This document shows positions 36,302 through 46,868 of a stretch of 64,000 nucleotides of DNA, in pieces. The notes beneath the pieces are model-generated. The model saw only the letters and a list, made by a program, of their open reading frames with translations. It did no database searches and was not told where the DNA came from. Location of the stretch: contig NZ_NINX01000039.1 in assembly GCF_002188635.1 (NCBI RefSeq), positions 270,519 through 334,518 of the forward strand, given 5' to 3'. Made by a program: the position numbers and the translations under genes. This DNA comes from Pigmentiphaga sp. NML030171. Its GTDB lineage: Bacteria > Pseudomonadota > Gammaproteobacteria > Burkholderiales > Burkholderiaceae_B. Positions within the stretch are counted from its first letter, which is position 1; each line of letters opens with the position of its first letter.

Positions 36302-38233
36302 TCACGAAGACTTCCTCACCCGCAAGTACCACTCGCACAGCAAGCGGACTTGCTTTTCGGTATAGCCTTTCTCGACCATCCGTTCGACAAAGCTCTCGTG
36401 CTTGCGCTTGTCCTCGACCGAGGCCTTGGCGTTGAACGAAATGACCGGGAGCAGATCCTCGGTGTTGGAGAACATCTTCTTCTCGATCACCTCGCGCAGC
36501 TTCTCGTAGCTGGTCCACGCGGGATTGCGGCCGCCGTTGTTGGCACGGGCGCGCAGCACGAAGTTCACGATCTCGTTGCGGAAATCCTTGGGATTCGCGA
36601 TGCCCGCCGGTTTCTCGATCTTCTCGAGCTCGGCGTTGAGCGCAGCGCGGTCGAAGCTCTCGCCCGTTTCCGGGTCGCGGAACTCCTCGTCCTGGATCCA
36701 GCAGTCGGCGAACGTGACGTAGCGGTCGAAGATGTTCTGTCCGTACTCCGAATACGACTCCAGGTACGCCGTCTGGATTTCCTTGCCGATGAATTCCGCG
36801 TAGCGCGGCGCCAGGTAGCCCTTGATGTGCTCCAGATAGCGCCGGCGGATCTCGTCGGGATAGTCCTCGCGGCCGATGCGCTGCTCCAGCACGTACATCA
36901 GGTGCACCGGATTGGCGGCGATCTCGGTCTGGTCGTAGTTGAAGACGCTGGACAGTATCTTGTAGGCGAAGCGCGTCGAGACGCCCGTCATGCCCTCGTC
37001 GGTGCCGGCGTAGTCCTTGTATTCCTGCAGGACCTTGGCCTTGGGATCGACGTCCTTCAGGCTCTCGCCGTCATAGACCCGCAGCTTCGAATAGATGCTG
37101 GAGTTCTCGGGTTCCTTCAGCCGGGTCAGCACCGAGAACTGCGCCATCATGTCCAGCGTGCCCGGCGCGCATGGCGCCTCGGCCAGCGAACTGTTCTGCA
37201 GCAGCTTGCGGTAGATCTTGACCTCTTCCGACACCTGCAGGCAGTACGGCACCTTGACGATGTAGATACGGTCCAGGAACGCCTCGTTGTGCTTGTTGTT
37301 GCGGAAGGTCTGCCATTCGGACTCGTTGGAATGCGCAAGGATGATCCCGTTGAACGGGATGGCCGAAAACCCTTCGGTGCCCTTGAAGTTGCCTTCCTGG
37401 GTCGCCGTCAGCAAGGGATGCAGCATCTTGATGGGTGCCTTGAACATTTCAACGAATTCGAGCATGCCCTGGTTGGCCAGGCACAGCCCTCCCGAATAGC
37501 TGTAGGCATCGGGATCGTCTTGCGAGTAGCGGTCCAGCTTGCGGATATCCACCTTGCCGACCAGCGAGGAGATGTCCTGGTTGTTCTCGTCGCCCGGCTC
37601 GGTCTTGGCGATGGCGAGTTGCCGCAGCACCGAAGGCTGGAGCCGGACCACGCGGAACTGCGAGATGTCGCCGTCGAATTCGTGCAGCCGCTTGATGGCC
37701 CAAGGCGACATGATGCCGGTCAGGTAGCGGCGGGGTATGCCGTATTCCTTCTCGAGCTGGTCGCCGAAGCGGTCGGGGTGGAACAGGCCCAGCGGCGACT
37801 CGTTGACGGGCGAGCCCTTGAGCGCGTAGATGGGGTGCGCTTCCATCAGCGCCTTCAGGCGCTCGGCGATAGACGACTTGCCGCCGCCGACCGGTCCCAG
37901 CAGATAGAGGATTTGCTTGCGTTCTTCCAGCCCCTGGGCCGCGTGCTTGAAGAACGCCACGATCTGGTCGATCACGTCCTCCATCCCGAAGAATTCCTTG
38001 AAGGCGGGATAGCGCCGGATCATGCGATTGGAAAACAGGCGCGACAACCGTGGATCGTTGCGCGTATCGACCAGCTCGGGCTCGCCTATCGCGGCAAGCA
38101 TGCGCTCGGCCGCACTGGCGTAGACCATGGGATCCCGGCGGGCGAGGTCCAGGTACTCCTCGAGAGAAAGTTCGGTTTCCTGCGTCTTGGCGTATTGAGA
38201 CTTGAACCCTTCGACGATGTTCAGCACGGACAA
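36302..38233 (-). CDS. prkA: Serine protein kinase PrkA (YeaG-like)
   Basis: A 643-residue protein with an N-terminal AAA+ domain (Walker A GPVGGGKSSIAERL near residues 121-134) and a C-terminal PrkA kinase-like domain. Family members act in nitrogen starvation and stationary-phase stress. First gene of prkA-yeaH-spoVR. Its upstream gap of about 400 bases was searched for a sigma-54 promoter (GG-N10-GC); no convincing match was seen. Confidence 0.93.
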   Translation of the reverse strand: MSVLNIVEGFKSQYAKTQETELSLEEYLDLARRDPMVYASAAERMLAAIGEPELVDTRNDPRLSRLFSNRMIRRYPAFKEFFGMEDVIDQIVAFFKHAAQGLEERKQILYLLGPVGGGKSSIAERLKALMEAHPIYALKGSPVNESPLGLFHPDRFGDQLEKEYGIPRRYLTGIMSPWAIKRLHEFDGDISQFRVVRLQPSVLRQLAIAKTEPGDENNQDISSLVGKVDIRKLDRYSQDDPDAYSYSGGLCLANQGMLEFVEMFKAPIKMLHPLLTATQEGNFKGTEGFSAIPFNGIILAHSNESEWQTFRNNKHNEAFLDRIYIVKVPYCLQVSEEVKIYRKLLQNSSLAEAPCAPGTLDMMAQFSVLTRLKEPENSSIYSKLRVYDGESLKDVDPKAKVLQEYKDYAGTDEGMTGVSTRFAYKILSSVFNYDQTEIAANPVHLMYVLEQRIGREDYPDEIRRRYLEHIKGYLAPRYAEFIGKEIQTAYLESYSEYGQNIFDRYVTFADCWIQDEEFRDPETGESFDRAALNAELEKIEKPAGIANPKDFRNEIVNFVLRARANNGGRNPAWTSYEKLREVIEKKMFSNTEDLLPVISFNAKASVEDKRKHESFVERMVEKGYTEKQVRLLCEWYLRVRKSS

Positions 38234-38612
38234 CCTCCAACAGCGAGTGAATGAGAACTGCCTACACGACTCTGTTGTTGTTAGTGCCGGTCGAGCCGGC
38301 TTCCGGTTCTTTCCTGCCGGATGAACTTCCTGCCATGCCCGGGGCCGATCGAAACCAGCAACTCCCGATCCTGCCTCGACATGTCCGATCTATTGCGAAA
38401 CGCTCCTTGGGCGACCTCCTTGCAAACATCATACGGCGCATCCACACGGACGACTCGCTTTCTGTTGCGCACGCACGATATTTTTTTGACGCATCTCCTA
38501 GGGGTATACACTCCTAAGGCTGTGAACCAATGGGCAGAGTTCCGCAAACTGCGCGCCACGTTTCATCCCTTTCGATCGTCGCAACCCTATGCAAAATAAA
38601 ATGCGGCGCACC
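38234..38612. other. Long intergenic region between prkA and tRNA-Pro
   Basis: About 380 bases with lower GC than the flanks and no credible gene. It must contain the prkA promoter (leftward). Short T-rich and GTATAC-like elements occur near 38485-38512 but no motif could be assigned with confidence. Confidence 0.5.
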
Positions 38613-38636
38613 TTTCCTACACCCTCGAAAATTTGC

Positions 38637-38642
38637 TATACT
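38637..38642 (+). promoter_or_regulatory. -10 element of tRNA-Pro
   Basis: TATACT lies 11 bases before the tRNA 5' end in an A/T-rich stretch, followed by a T-run. The region 17 bases upstream (TTTCCT, 38613-38618) is a weak -35. Confidence 0.55.
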
Positions 38643-38650
38643 TTTTTTCT

Positions 38651-38729
<79 letters not shown>

Positions 38730-38770
38730 TATACAAGTTCTTGACCTGTATTTGTCGGAACCGAAGAAAA

Positions 38771-38808
38771 AAAGCCCGGTGGCCACAAGCTGCCGGGCTT
38801 TTTGTTTT
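38771..38808 (+). terminator. Terminator after tRNA-Pro
   Basis: AAAGCCCGGTGGC pairs with GCTGCCGGGCTTT (two G-T pairs) around loop CACAA, followed by TTGTTTTG. It lies 41 bases after the tRNA CCA end. Confidence 0.85.
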
Positions 38809-39031
38809 GCTGATTTGTTTCCAGTCAATGCGAACGGAATCGCCCAGGAAAACGTGAAACTGCCGTGATCCTGCATGGCATCCGACATTGCATTATCTTT
38901 TACAAAAACAATCAATAATTTCCGGGCGATTCGTCCGACCAATAACCCTCCTTTTGTCAGGGCCACGTCCGCCAGGCCGTCGCCCACGGCGTTGTAGTGC
39001 CCACTAGGGACATCCGCGCCCGGAGGCGGCG

Positions 39032-39511
39032 CTAGCGCGCGCCCGCCGCCCGCAGCGGCAACGCGGTCTTGTAGCGCACCTGCTTGAGCGCGAAGCTGGA
39101 GCGGATCTTCTCGACCTGGGCGATGGGCGACAACTGCTCCAGGATGAAGCTCTCGAGCGCCTGGATGTCCGGCACGGCCACCCGCAGCAGGTAGTCGGCA
39201 TCCCCCGTCATCAGGTAGCACTCCATGACTTCCTCGCGGGCGCAGATGGCATCCTCGAATACCTGCAGCGCCTTGCGGTTCTGCTGCTTCAGGCTGATCG
39301 AGATGAACACGTTCAGGTGCAGCCCCAGTTGCTGCGGGTCGAGCAAGGCGACGTACTGGCGGATCAGGCCGGCGGCCTCCAGCGCCTTGACCCGGGTCAG
39401 GCACGGGGATGGCGACAGATGCACCCGGCGCGCCAGTTCCACGTTGGAGATGCTGGCATCGGCCTGGAGCTCGGCCAGGATGCGCCGGTCGATGTCATCG
39501 AGATCGATCAT
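39032..39511 (-). CDS. Lrp/AsnC-family regulator, MdeR-like
   Basis: A 159-residue Lrp-type regulator: N-terminal helix-turn-helix ([20 protein letters not shown]) and a C-terminal ligand-binding RAM domain ([19 protein letters not shown]). It is divergent from an E1 dehydrogenase gene, as mdeR is from mdeAB in Pseudomonas putida methionine catabolism, so it likely activates that gene in response to an amino acid. Confidence 0.87.
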   Translation of the reverse strand: MIDLDDIDRRILAELQADASISNVELARRVHLSPSPCLTRVKALEAAGLIRQYVALLDPQQLGLHLNVFISISLKQQNRKALQVFEDAICAREEVMECYLMTGDADYLLRVAVPDIQALESFILEQLSPIAQVEKIRSSFALKQVRYKTALPLRAAGAR

Positions 39512-39530
39512 GCTTGATTTCTTCCCCTTG

Positions 39531-39609
39531 AAAGAATTTTCTGCCGCTTATCCCGCTTATTCAAAGAATTTTCGGGGAAAAATTCCGGACCTTCAAGCGT
39601 AGAATTTTT
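39531..39609. promoter_or_regulatory. Repeated Lrp-type sites between regulator and E1 gene
   Basis: AAAGAATTTTC occurs twice in direct orientation, 32 bases apart (39531-39541, 39563-39573; three helical turns). Related A/T blocks follow (GGAAAAATTCC at 39576-39586 and AGAATTTTT at 39601-39609). Phased A/T-rich half-sites are typical for Lrp octamers. Confidence 0.55.
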
Positions 39610-39634
39610 CATGAAAAGACGAGGAGAGGCAGGC

Positions 39635-42331
39635 ATGTACGACGAATCCCGGCACCTGGCGCGGCTGGACGGCCCGCGAGCCGACCCCGACCCCATGGAG
39701 ACCGCCGAATGGCGGGACGCCCTGCTGTCGCTGCTGGAGACGAACGGACCTGAACGCGTACGGCAGATCCTCGACATGCTGGCGCAGGCGGCTGGCGATT
39801 CGGCGGTCGGGTGGCGACCGCCGCGCCATACCCCTTACGTCAACACCATCCCCGTCGAGGCACAGCCCCCCTTCCCCGGCGATCTCGCCACCGAAGAGCG
39901 GCTGGCCGCGCTGATGCGCTGGAACGCGCTGGCCATGGTGGTCCGCGCCAACCTCGCCCATGGCGAACTGGGCGGGCATATCGCCAGCTATGCCAGTGCC
40001 GCCGATCTGTTCGAGGTCGGCTTCAACCACTTCTTCCGCGGCGGCCCGGCCGGCCAGGCGGACCTGGTGTTCTGCCAGCCCCATTCGGCGCCGGGCATCT
40101 ATGCCCGGGCCTTCCTGGAAGGCCGGCTGCAGGAAGCCGACCTGGCGCACTACCGGCAGGAGATCACCGCGCGGGCGCACGGGGCGCTCGGCCTGTCCAG
40201 CTACCCGCACCCCTGGCTCATGCCCGATTTCTGGCAGTTTCCCACCGGCTCCATGGGCATCGGCCCCATCAACGCCATCTACCAGGCGCGTTTCATGCGC
40301 TACCTTGCTCACCGCGGCCTGCTGGACACCGCCGGCCGGAAGGTCTGGGGCATCTTCGGCGACGGCGAGATGGACGAGCCCGAGAGCATGTCGGCGCTGA
40401 CGCTGGCGGCGCGCGAGGGGCTCGACAATCTCGTCTGGGTGGTGAACTGCAATCTGCAGCGGCTGGACGGTCCGGTGCGCGGCAACGGCCGCATCGTCGA
40501 CGAGCTGGAATCCCTGTTCGCGGGCGCCGGCTGGAACGTGATCAAGCTGCTATGGGGGTCGGACTGGGATGGCCTGTTCGCGCGCGACACCGGCGGCGCC
40601 CTGCGGCGGGTCTTCTCGCAGACGGTGGACGGGCAATTGCAGACTTTCGCCGCCAAGGACGGCCGCTTCAACCGCGACCATTTCTTCGGCCAGGACCCGC
40701 AACTGGCCCGGCTGGCGCAGGGCCTGACGGACGAGGAGATCGACCGCCTGCGGCGCGGTGGCCACGATCTGGTGAAGATCCATGCCGCCTATCACGCGGC
40801 CGCGCGCAGCACGGGGCGCCCCACCGTCATCCTGGCGCAGACCAAGAAAGGCTACGGCATGGGCGAGGCAGGCCAGGGCAAGATGACCACCCACCAGCAA
40901 AAAAAGCTGGACCGCGACGCCCTGATCGCCTTCCGCGACCGATTCTCGCTGCCACTGAGCGACGATCAGGCCGCATCGCTGGACTTCCTGCACCCCGGCG
41001 AAGACAGCGCCGAGATCCGCTATCTGCATGCCCGGCGCGGCGAACTCGGCGGCCCCGTGCCGGCCCGATCGCCGCAGGCCGATCCGGTGCCGGTGCCCCC
41101 GCTGGAACGCTACGCCGGTTTTGCCCTTCAGGCGGACGGCAAGGAAATGTCCACCACAATGGCATTCGTGCGCCTGTTGTCCAGCCTGCTCAAGGACAGC
41201 CGGCTGGGCCCGCGCGTCGTGCCCATCGTCGCCGACGAAGCGCGCACCTTCGGCATGGCGGCGCTGTTCCGGCAGATCGGCATCTACTCCAGCGTCGGCC
41301 AGCGCTACGAACCCGAGGACATCGGTTCGGTACTGAGCTATCGCGAGGCGCTGGACGGCCAGATCCTGGAGGAAGGCATCAGCGAGGCCGGCGCGATCAG
41401 TTCCTGGACGGCGGCCGCCACCAGCTATGCCGTGCACGGCACGGCGATGCTGCCCTTCTACATCTACTACTCGATGTTCGGCTTCCAGCGCGTGGGCGAC
41501 CTGATCTGGGCCGCCGCCGACCAGCGTGCCCGCGGCTTCCTGCTGGGCGCCACGGCCGGCCGCACCACGCTGGGCGGCGAAGGGCTGCAGCACCAGGACG
41601 GCTCCAGCCTGGTCGCGGCGGCCGCCGTCCCCAACTGCCGCGCCTACGATCCCGCGTCCGCCGCCGAAGTCGCTGTCATCATCGACCACGGCATGCGGGC
41701 CATGCTCGAAACACAGGAAGACGTCTTCTACTACCTGACGCTGGGCAACGAGAACGCTCCCCAGCCCAGCCTGCCGGCCGAGGCCCGCGAGGGCGTGATC
41801 AAGGGGCTTTATCGGTACGGCGTGCACGGCCGGGGCGAGCCCGCCGTGCGTCTCTTGGGGTCGGGCGCCATCCTGCGCGAAGCCATCGCCGCCGGCGAGC
41901 TGTTGGCCGACGACTGGGGCATCGCCAGCGAGACCTGGAGCGCGACCAGCTACGCGGAACTGGCACGGGACGCGCGCGCGGCCGAGCGCTGGAACCGCCT
42001 GCATCCCGAGCAGCCCGCGCGCCGCAGCCACGTCGAACACTGCCTGGCGGGGAGCGCCCCCGTGGTGGCAGCGAGCGACTACGTGCGCGCCTGGCCGTCG
42101 CTGATCGCGCCCCATTGCCCCGCGCGCATGACGGTGCTCGGAACGGACGGCTTCGGCCGCAGCGATACCCGCGGCGCCCTGCGCCAGTTCTTCGAGGTCG
42201 ATCGTTTCCACATCGTCCTGGCCGCGCTGCATGCGCTGGCCGACGCCGGCTCATGCCCTCGCGAACGGTGCGCGCAGGCCATCGCACGCTACCCGATACG
42301 GACCGATCCGCGTCCGGCGTGGGAGGCCTGA
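39635..42331 (+). CDS. Homodimeric 2-oxoacid dehydrogenase E1 (AceE/MdeB-like)
   Basis: An 898-residue thiamine-diphosphate-dependent E1 of the homodimeric (AceE) type. The ThDP motif starts FGDGEMDEPESM and the active-site region has PTGSMGIGPINAIYQARFMR. It is a paralogue of pyruvate dehydrogenase E1 rather than the main copy, since no E2/E3 genes follow. The divergent Lrp-type gene matches the mdeR-mdeB layout, in which MdeB oxidises 2-oxobutyrate from methionine; the methionine gamma-lyase gene mdeA is missing. GAGGAG eight bases before ATG 39635 decides the start over 39611. Confidence 0.85.
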   Translation: MYDESRHLARLDGPRADPDPMETAEWRDALLSLLETNGPERVRQILDMLAQAAGDSAVGWRPPRHTPYVNTIPVEAQPPFPGDLATEERLAALMRWNALAMVVRANLAHGELGGHIASYASAADLFEVGFNHFFRGGPAGQADLVFCQPHSAPGIYARAFLEGRLQEADLAHYRQEITARAHGALGLSSYPHPWLMPDFWQFPTGSMGIGPINAIYQARFMRYLAHRGLLDTAGRKVWGIFGDGEMDEPESMSALTLAAREGLDNLVWVVNCNLQRLDGPVRGNGRIVDELESLFAGAGWNVIKLLWGSDWDGLFARDTGGALRRVFSQTVDGQLQTFAAKDGRFNRDHFFGQDPQLARLAQGLTDEEIDRLRRGGHDLVKIHAAYHAAARSTGRPTVILAQTKKGYGMGEAGQGKMTTHQQKKLDRDALIAFRDRFSLPLSDDQAASLDFLHPGEDSAEIRYLHARRGELGGPVPARSPQADPVPVPPLERYAGFALQADGKEMSTTMAFVRLLSSLLKDSRLGPRVVPIVADEARTFGMAALFRQIGIYSSVGQRYEPEDIGSVLSYREALDGQILEEGISEAGAISSWTAAATSYAVHGTAMLPFYIYYSMFGFQRVGDLIWAAADQRARGFLLGATAGRTTLGGEGLQHQDGSSLVAAAAVPNCRAYDPASAAEVAVIIDHGMRAMLETQEDVFYYLTLGNENAPQPSLPAEAREGVIKGLYRYGVHGRGEPAVRLLGSGAILREAIAAGELLADDWGIASETWSATSYAELARDARAAERWNRLHPEQPARRSHVEHCLAGSAPVVAASDYVRAWPSLIAPHCPARMTVLGTDGFGRSDTRGALRQFFEVDRFHIVLAALHALADAGSCPRERCAQAIARYPIRTDPRPAWEA

Positions 42332-42435
42332 CGCGCCGGAGATACACCGGCCCAAGCCGGACCGCGCCATTGTTTGCCTCGCCGTTCGCCGCCGTAATAT
42401 TCTTTGCGGACGATGGAGCGGTCGCAAGAACGAGA

Positions 42436-43554
42436 ATGGAAAAACTGGCCCTTAGCATTGCCCACGACCTGTACGGCGGCGTCCTTGGGCAAGAGGGATG
42501 GCATGCGGCGCTCAAGCGTATCCGGAACCTGACGGGAGCCGAATCGGCCTGCACGGTCATCCTGGACCGGCGCGCCCCGGCCGCCGCGGTCGGCGACCAC
42601 AGCGGCGGGGACGAGCGGGCGTTCGACGAGTACACCAATCGCTACAGCCGCTACGACCCGGCGGAAAACGTGCGCCATCGGCTGCAACTGGGCAACTGGT
42701 ACATCGACTGGCAGTGGTTCACCCGCCACGCCCTCGACCGTGATCCCTTCTATCAGGAATTCATGCGGCCGTATGGGCTGCGCTCCGTGCATGCCCTTCC
42801 CATCCTGAAGAACGGCGTGGCCGAATGCTGCCTTTCACTGCAATTCCCTTTGTCGCAGCCCGACACCGATGAGCCGTCCAAATCCCCGCTGCTGCGCCTG
42901 CTCGCTCCACACCTGCAACAGGCCGCGACGTTGCGCCATGAATTCCTGAACTTGCAGCAACGGGCCGAGCTGGCGCAGCAACTGCTCGACGATTTCAGCT
43001 TCCCGCTGCTGGCCACCGACGCGCAGGGCCGCGTGTATCTTTCCAACCGGGCCGGCGCGACCTGGCTTTCCCTGCCCGGCAATCCTTTCGGCGCCTCGGG
43101 CCTGAAGCCATCGCGGGCCGGGGCGGGTTCCCGGCTTGCCGAGGCGCTCGTGGCTGCCTGTACCCGGCGGACCCGGCTGGCCACCGGCGCCCATGTCGAG
43201 TTCGGCACGCCACCGATCCGCTACGCGGTAGTGGCCATGCCGCTGCCAGAACCGATGTCGTTCCCGCTGTCCACGTACGAGCCCCTGGCACTGGTAAAGG
43301 TCCATACCCACGATGCCACCCCCATCAGCGCGCATCGCCTGCTGCATGCGCTGTTCGGCATCCCGCCCGCGGAATACCGGCTGTTGCTGTTGTTGATGCA
43401 GGGACACCACGTCAAGGAGTGCGCGCAGCAGTTGGGCGTCTCCCAGGAGACGACCAGGACCCAGCTCAAGTCGCTGTTCCGCCGGACCCAGACCTCGCGC
43501 CAGAGCCAGCTCATCGACCTGGTGCGCAAGCTGACCTACGGCCACATGGACTGA
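42436..43554 (+). CDS. LuxR-type HTH regulator with PAS/GAF-like sensor
   Basis: A 372-residue regulator. The N-terminal 280 residues look like a GAF/PAS-type ligand domain (DPAENVRHRLQLGNWYIDWQ, FPLLATDAQGRVYLSNRAG), and the C-terminus is a GerE-type helix-turn-helix (PAEYRLLLLLMQGHHVKECA, TRTQLKSLFRRTQTSRQSQL). It follows the E1 gene by about 100 bases on the same strand and may have its own -10 (TAATAT near 42397). Target and ligand unknown. The frame runs open through the upstream gene because of high GC; only the part from 42436 is real. Confidence 0.85.
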   Translation: MEKLALSIAHDLYGGVLGQEGWHAALKRIRNLTGAESACTVILDRRAPAAAVGDHSGGDERAFDEYTNRYSRYDPAENVRHRLQLGNWYIDWQWFTRHALDRDPFYQEFMRPYGLRSVHALPILKNGVAECCLSLQFPLSQPDTDEPSKSPLLRLLAPHLQQAATLRHEFLNLQQRAELAQQLLDDFSFPLLATDAQGRVYLSNRAGATWLSLPGNPFGASGLKPSRAGAGSRLAEALVAACTRRTRLATGAHVEFGTPPIRYAVVAMPLPEPMSFPLSTYEPLALVKVHTHDATPISAHRLLHALFGIPPAEYRLLLLLMQGHHVKECAQQLGVSQETTRTQLKSLFRRTQTSRQSQLIDLVRKLTYGHMD

Positions 43555-43560
43555 AACGCG

Positions 43561-43962
43561 TTATCGCGCCAGGCTGGTCTCGCGGGCGGACTGCAACAGG
43601 CTGGCGATGTCGGCCAGCTCGGCCCGGATGGCCTGCAGCTCGGGCTCCTCGATGGACACCAGCGCCACCTGGGGCGCCTCGTCCACGTGTCCGCGCGACT
43701 CGTCCAGGCGGTTGCGGGCGCCGCTGATGGTGAAGCCCTGCTCGTACAACAGTTCGCGGATGCGGCGGATCAGCAGCACTTCGTGGTGCTGGTAGTAACG
43801 GCGGTTGCCCCGTCGCTTGATGGGCTTGAGCTGGGTGAATTCCTGTTCCCAGTAGCGCAGCACGTGAGGCTTGACGCCACAGAGTTCGCTGACCTCGCCT
43901 ATCGTGAAATAGCGCTTGGCGGGAATGGGCGGAAGAACGACGGGTGGCTCGATGCGCGCCAT
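43561..43962 (-). CDS. MerR-family regulator downstream of ihfA
   Basis: A 133-residue MerR-type protein: winged helix (KRYFTIGEVSELCGVKPHVLRYWEQ) and a coiled dimerisation helix, but no metal-binding cysteines near the C-terminus. It always follows ihfA in beta-proteobacteria at the end of the thrS-pheT-ihfA array. Nine bases separate it from the ihfA stop, so it is part of the operon. Function unassigned. Confidence 0.9.
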   Translation of the reverse strand: MARIEPPVVLPPIPAKRYFTIGEVSELCGVKPHVLRYWEQEFTQLKPIKRRGNRRYYQHHEVLLIRRIRELLYEQGFTISGARNRLDESRGHVDEAPQVALVSIEEPELQAIRAELADIASLLQSARETSLAR

Positions 43963-43970
43963 AGGACCTC

Positions 43971-44375
43971 TCAGGACGGATTCTGTTCGCGCAGCGCGAC
44001 CTGTTCGACCATGCTCTTGAGCTTCTGGCTCGCATGGAAGGTGACGACGCGACGGGCGGCGATGGGGATTTCCTCGCCCGTCTTGGGATTGCGTCCGGGC
44101 CGCTGCGGCTTGTTGCGCACCTGGAAGTTGCCGAAACCCGATAGCTTGACCATGTCGCCGCGTTCGAGCGCGTCGCGGATTTCCTCGAAGAAGGTCTCGA
44201 CCATGTCCTTGGCTTCACGCTTGTTCAGGCCGACCCGCTCGAACAGCAGGTCGGCCAGTTCGGCCTTGGTCAGGGTACGCGTATCGAGCCCGCCCTGCGG
44301 CAGGTCGGACTCGGGATCGGCGTCGAGGGAGTCCGGGGAAGCGTAGCTATCGGAAACGAGAGAATGCATAGACAC
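43971..44375 (-). CDS. ihfA: Integration host factor subunit alpha
   Basis: Up to 134 residues; one half of the IHF heterodimer that bends DNA. The core (about residues 33-128) has [20 protein letters not shown] and the beta-arm [20 protein letters not shown] with the intercalating proline. It carries an N-terminal extension of about 30 acidic residues compared with E. coli, so a later start is possible but no better site is seen. Between pheT and the MerR gene. Confidence 0.92.
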   Translation of the reverse strand: MSMHSLVSDSYASPDSLDADPESDLPQGGLDTRTLTKAELADLLFERVGLNKREAKDMVETFFEEIRDALERGDMVKLSGFGNFQVRNKPQRPGRNPKTGEEIPIAARRVVTFHASQKLKSMVEQVALREQNPS

Positions 44376-44390
44376 GGATGGGAAGCGGTA

Positions 44391-46802
44391 TCAAACCCTC
44401 AGCCGCGCGCCGTGCTCGGACTCGAGCGCGGCGCGGATACGGGCCAGGCACGCCTCGACTCGGGCGTCGTCCAGGGTTACCGAAGTATCCTGTAGCCAGA
44501 ACCGGAAGGCAAGGCTTTTTTCCTTTTCTAACAAGGACTTATCCCGCCAAACGTCGAAAATCCGTGCATCCTGGACGACCGCCAGTTCGGGCTCCCTGGC
44601 CACCAGATGGCGCACCGTATCCAGCATCTGCTGTGCCGTCACCGCCTCGGCCACCCACAGCGCCAGATCGCGGATCACCACCGGCTGGCGCGAGATCTCT
44701 CGCAGCGACGGCAGCGGACGGACGGCGATGCGGTCGGCGTCCAGTTCGAACACCACCGGGGCGTGCGGCAGTTCCGCGCGTTGCAGCCAGCGCGGGTGCA
44801 GCTCGCCTATCCAGCCCACCGTCTCGCCGTCGATGACGATACGGGCGCTGCGGCCGGGATGCAGGGCCGGATGCGCATCGGGCACGAAGCGCGGCGCCTG
44901 GGTGGAACCGCCGGCCAGCAGGGCCTCCACGTCGGCCTTCACGTCGTAGAAATCGACCTGCCTGGTCTGCGTCCCCCACTGCTCTTCCACCGCCGGCCCG
45001 TAGGCCAGGCCGGCAAGGCGCATGGGCTGGTTCACGCCAGCCACCGCCAGCGGACCGTCGGCCACGGCCGCGTCGCGCCAGAAGACCCGGCCCAGTTCGA
45101 ACACCCGCACACGGCTGGTCTTGCGGTTCACGTTGTATTGGGCGTTGGCCACCAAGCCGCCGATCAGGCTGCTGCGCATGACCGACAACTGGCTCGCGAT
45201 CGGATTGAGCAGGCGGACGGGGTCCGTGTTGCCCGCGTAGTCGCGCTCCCAATCGGCCTCCACGAAGCTGAAGTTGATCACCTCCTGGTAGTCCAGGTCG
45301 GCCATCGTGTGGCGCAGCGCGTGGAAGGTGTGGCGCTCTTCCGGCACGGCGCGTACCGCGGCCCGCGCCAGCGGCGGCAGGTCGGGAATGCGCTCGAAGC
45401 CGTGGACGCGCGCGACTTCCTCGATCAGGTCTTCCTCGATCTCGATGTCGAAGCGGAACGACGGCGGCGTCACGACGAAGGCGCCGGGCTCGCGCACGAA
45501 GGGCAGCCCCAGGCGGGTGAAGATGCCGGCGATCTCGTCTTCCGGCACGTCCACGCCCAGGACCTTGTGGCAACGCGCCACGCGCAGGCGCACGGGCTTG
45601 CGCTCGGGCAGGTTGACCACCTGGTCGTCGACCGGGCCGGCTTGGCCGCCGCACACCTGCACGATCAGGCTGGTCAGGTATTCCAGGTCGGCGGGAATGT
45701 TGGCGTAGTCCACGCCGCGCTCGAAGCGATGGCTGGCGTCGGTGCTGAAGTTGTAGCGGCGCGCGCGGCCGGCGATGCTGGCGGGCCACCAGAAGGCGGC
45801 CTCGAGATAGATGTCGCGGGTCTGGGTGGACACCGAGGTGGCCTCGCCGCCCATGATCCCGGCCAGGCACTCGGGGCCGTTGTCGTCGGCGATCACGCCG
45901 ACCTGCCCGTCCACCTCGACGGTCTGGCCATTCAGCAGCAGCACCTGCTCGCCCGGCTGCCCCCACCGCACGTGCAGGCCGCCGCGCACCTTGGCCAGGT
46001 CGAACACGTGGCTGGGACGGCCCAGTTCCAGCATGACATAGTTGGAAATGTCGACCAGCGCGGAAATCGAGCGCTGGCCGGCGCGCTCGAGGCGCCGCTT
46101 GATCCACTCCGGCGTGGGAACGGACGCATCCACGCCGCGGATGACCCGCCCTACGTAGCGCCCGCACAGATCCGGGGCATGCACGGTCACCGGCACGCGG
46201 TCGTCGATGGCGACCGCCACCGGATCCAGCTTCGGCGCGGCCAGCGGCGCGCCGGTCAGGGCCGAGACCTCGCGCGCCACGCCCAGCACCGACAGGCAAT
46301 CGGCCTTGTTGGGAGTGAGCTTGAGCGTGAAGACCGTGTCGTCCAATTGCAGCCATTCGCGCACGGACATGCCGACCGTGGCATCCGCGCCCAGGTCCAG
46401 CAGGCCCGCGTGGTCCTGCGACAGGCCCAGTTCGCGCGCCGAGCACAGCATGCCCGAGGACTCCACGCCACGCATCTTGGCCACGCCTATCTTGATGTCG
46501 CCGGGCAGACGGGCGCCCACGGTGGCCAGCGGCACCTTCATGCCGACCGCCACATTGGGTGCGCCGCACACGATCTGCAAGGGCTCGCCCTGCCCCGCGT
46601 CGACCTTGCACACGCGCAGCTTGTCGGCGTTCGGATGCGGCTCGAGCGCCAGCACCTGCGCCACCACCACGCCGCTGAAGGCGGGCGCCACCGGCTCGGC
46701 TTCTTCGACCTCGAGACCGGCCATGGTCAATTGATGAGCCAGCTCGTCGGTCGAAATGGCGGGATTCGTCAGGGCCCGCAACCAGGATTCGGGAAATTGC
46801 AT
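44391..46802 (-). CDS. pheT: Phenylalanine--tRNA ligase beta subunit
   Basis: An 803-residue subunit of the alpha2-beta2 synthetase. Order: N-terminal tRNA-binding OB domain (about 39-150, [20 protein letters not shown]), B3/B4 editing domain, B5 domain, catalytic-like core, and a C-terminal anticodon-binding (FDX-ACB) domain ending [18 protein letters not shown]. Complete and intact. A hairpin-forming repeat occupies most of the 73-base gap to pheS. Confidence 0.95.
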   Translation of the reverse strand: MQFPESWLRALTNPAISTDELAHQLTMAGLEVEEAEPVAPAFSGVVVAQVLALEPHPNADKLRVCKVDAGQGEPLQIVCGAPNVAVGMKVPLATVGARLPGDIKIGVAKMRGVESSGMLCSARELGLSQDHAGLLDLGADATVGMSVREWLQLDDTVFTLKLTPNKADCLSVLGVAREVSALTGAPLAAPKLDPVAVAIDDRVPVTVHAPDLCGRYVGRVIRGVDASVPTPEWIKRRLERAGQRSISALVDISNYVMLELGRPSHVFDLAKVRGGLHVRWGQPGEQVLLLNGQTVEVDGQVGVIADDNGPECLAGIMGGEATSVSTQTRDIYLEAAFWWPASIAGRARRYNFSTDASHRFERGVDYANIPADLEYLTSLIVQVCGGQAGPVDDQVVNLPERKPVRLRVARCHKVLGVDVPEDEIAGIFTRLGLPFVREPGAFVVTPPSFRFDIEIEEDLIEEVARVHGFERIPDLPPLARAAVRAVPEERHTFHALRHTMADLDYQEVINFSFVEADWERDYAGNTDPVRLLNPIASQLSVMRSSLIGGLVANAQYNVNRKTSRVRVFELGRVFWRDAAVADGPLAVAGVNQPMRLAGLAYGPAVEEQWGTQTRQVDFYDVKADVEALLAGGSTQAPRFVPDAHPALHPGRSARIVIDGETVGWIGELHPRWLQRAELPHAPVVFELDADRIAVRPLPSLREISRQPVVIRDLALWVAEAVTAQQMLDTVRHLVAREPELAVVQDARIFDVWRDKSLLEKEKSLAFRFWLQDTSVTLDDARVEACLARIRAALESEHGARLRV

Positions 46803-46812
46803 GTCTGTAAGT

Positions 46813-46868
46813 TCCCCCCTGCGCGCTTCGCGCGCCTCCCAGGGGCGCGCGCCAGCGCGCAGGGGGGC
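46813..46868. repeat. GC-rich palindromic repeat, copy F (inside the pheS-pheT gap)
   Basis: A divergent family member folded on itself: outer arms CCCCCCTGCGCGC (46814-46826) and GCGCGCAGGGGGG (46855-46867) are perfect inverted repeats, with inner GCGCGC/AGGGGCGCGC modules. It lies within an operon between two genes whose products are needed in equal amounts, so the stem could affect mRNA processing or translation. Confidence 0.75.

Noticed and set aside
38234..38640. A sigma-54 promoter for prkA
   Set aside because: The nearest TGGCAGG-like sequence lacks the GC element at the right spacing.
39811..43554. A 1247-codon frame running through the E1 gene into the LuxR gene
   Set aside because: Only the part after 42436 resembles a protein family; the rest is an out-of-frame reading of the E1 gene.
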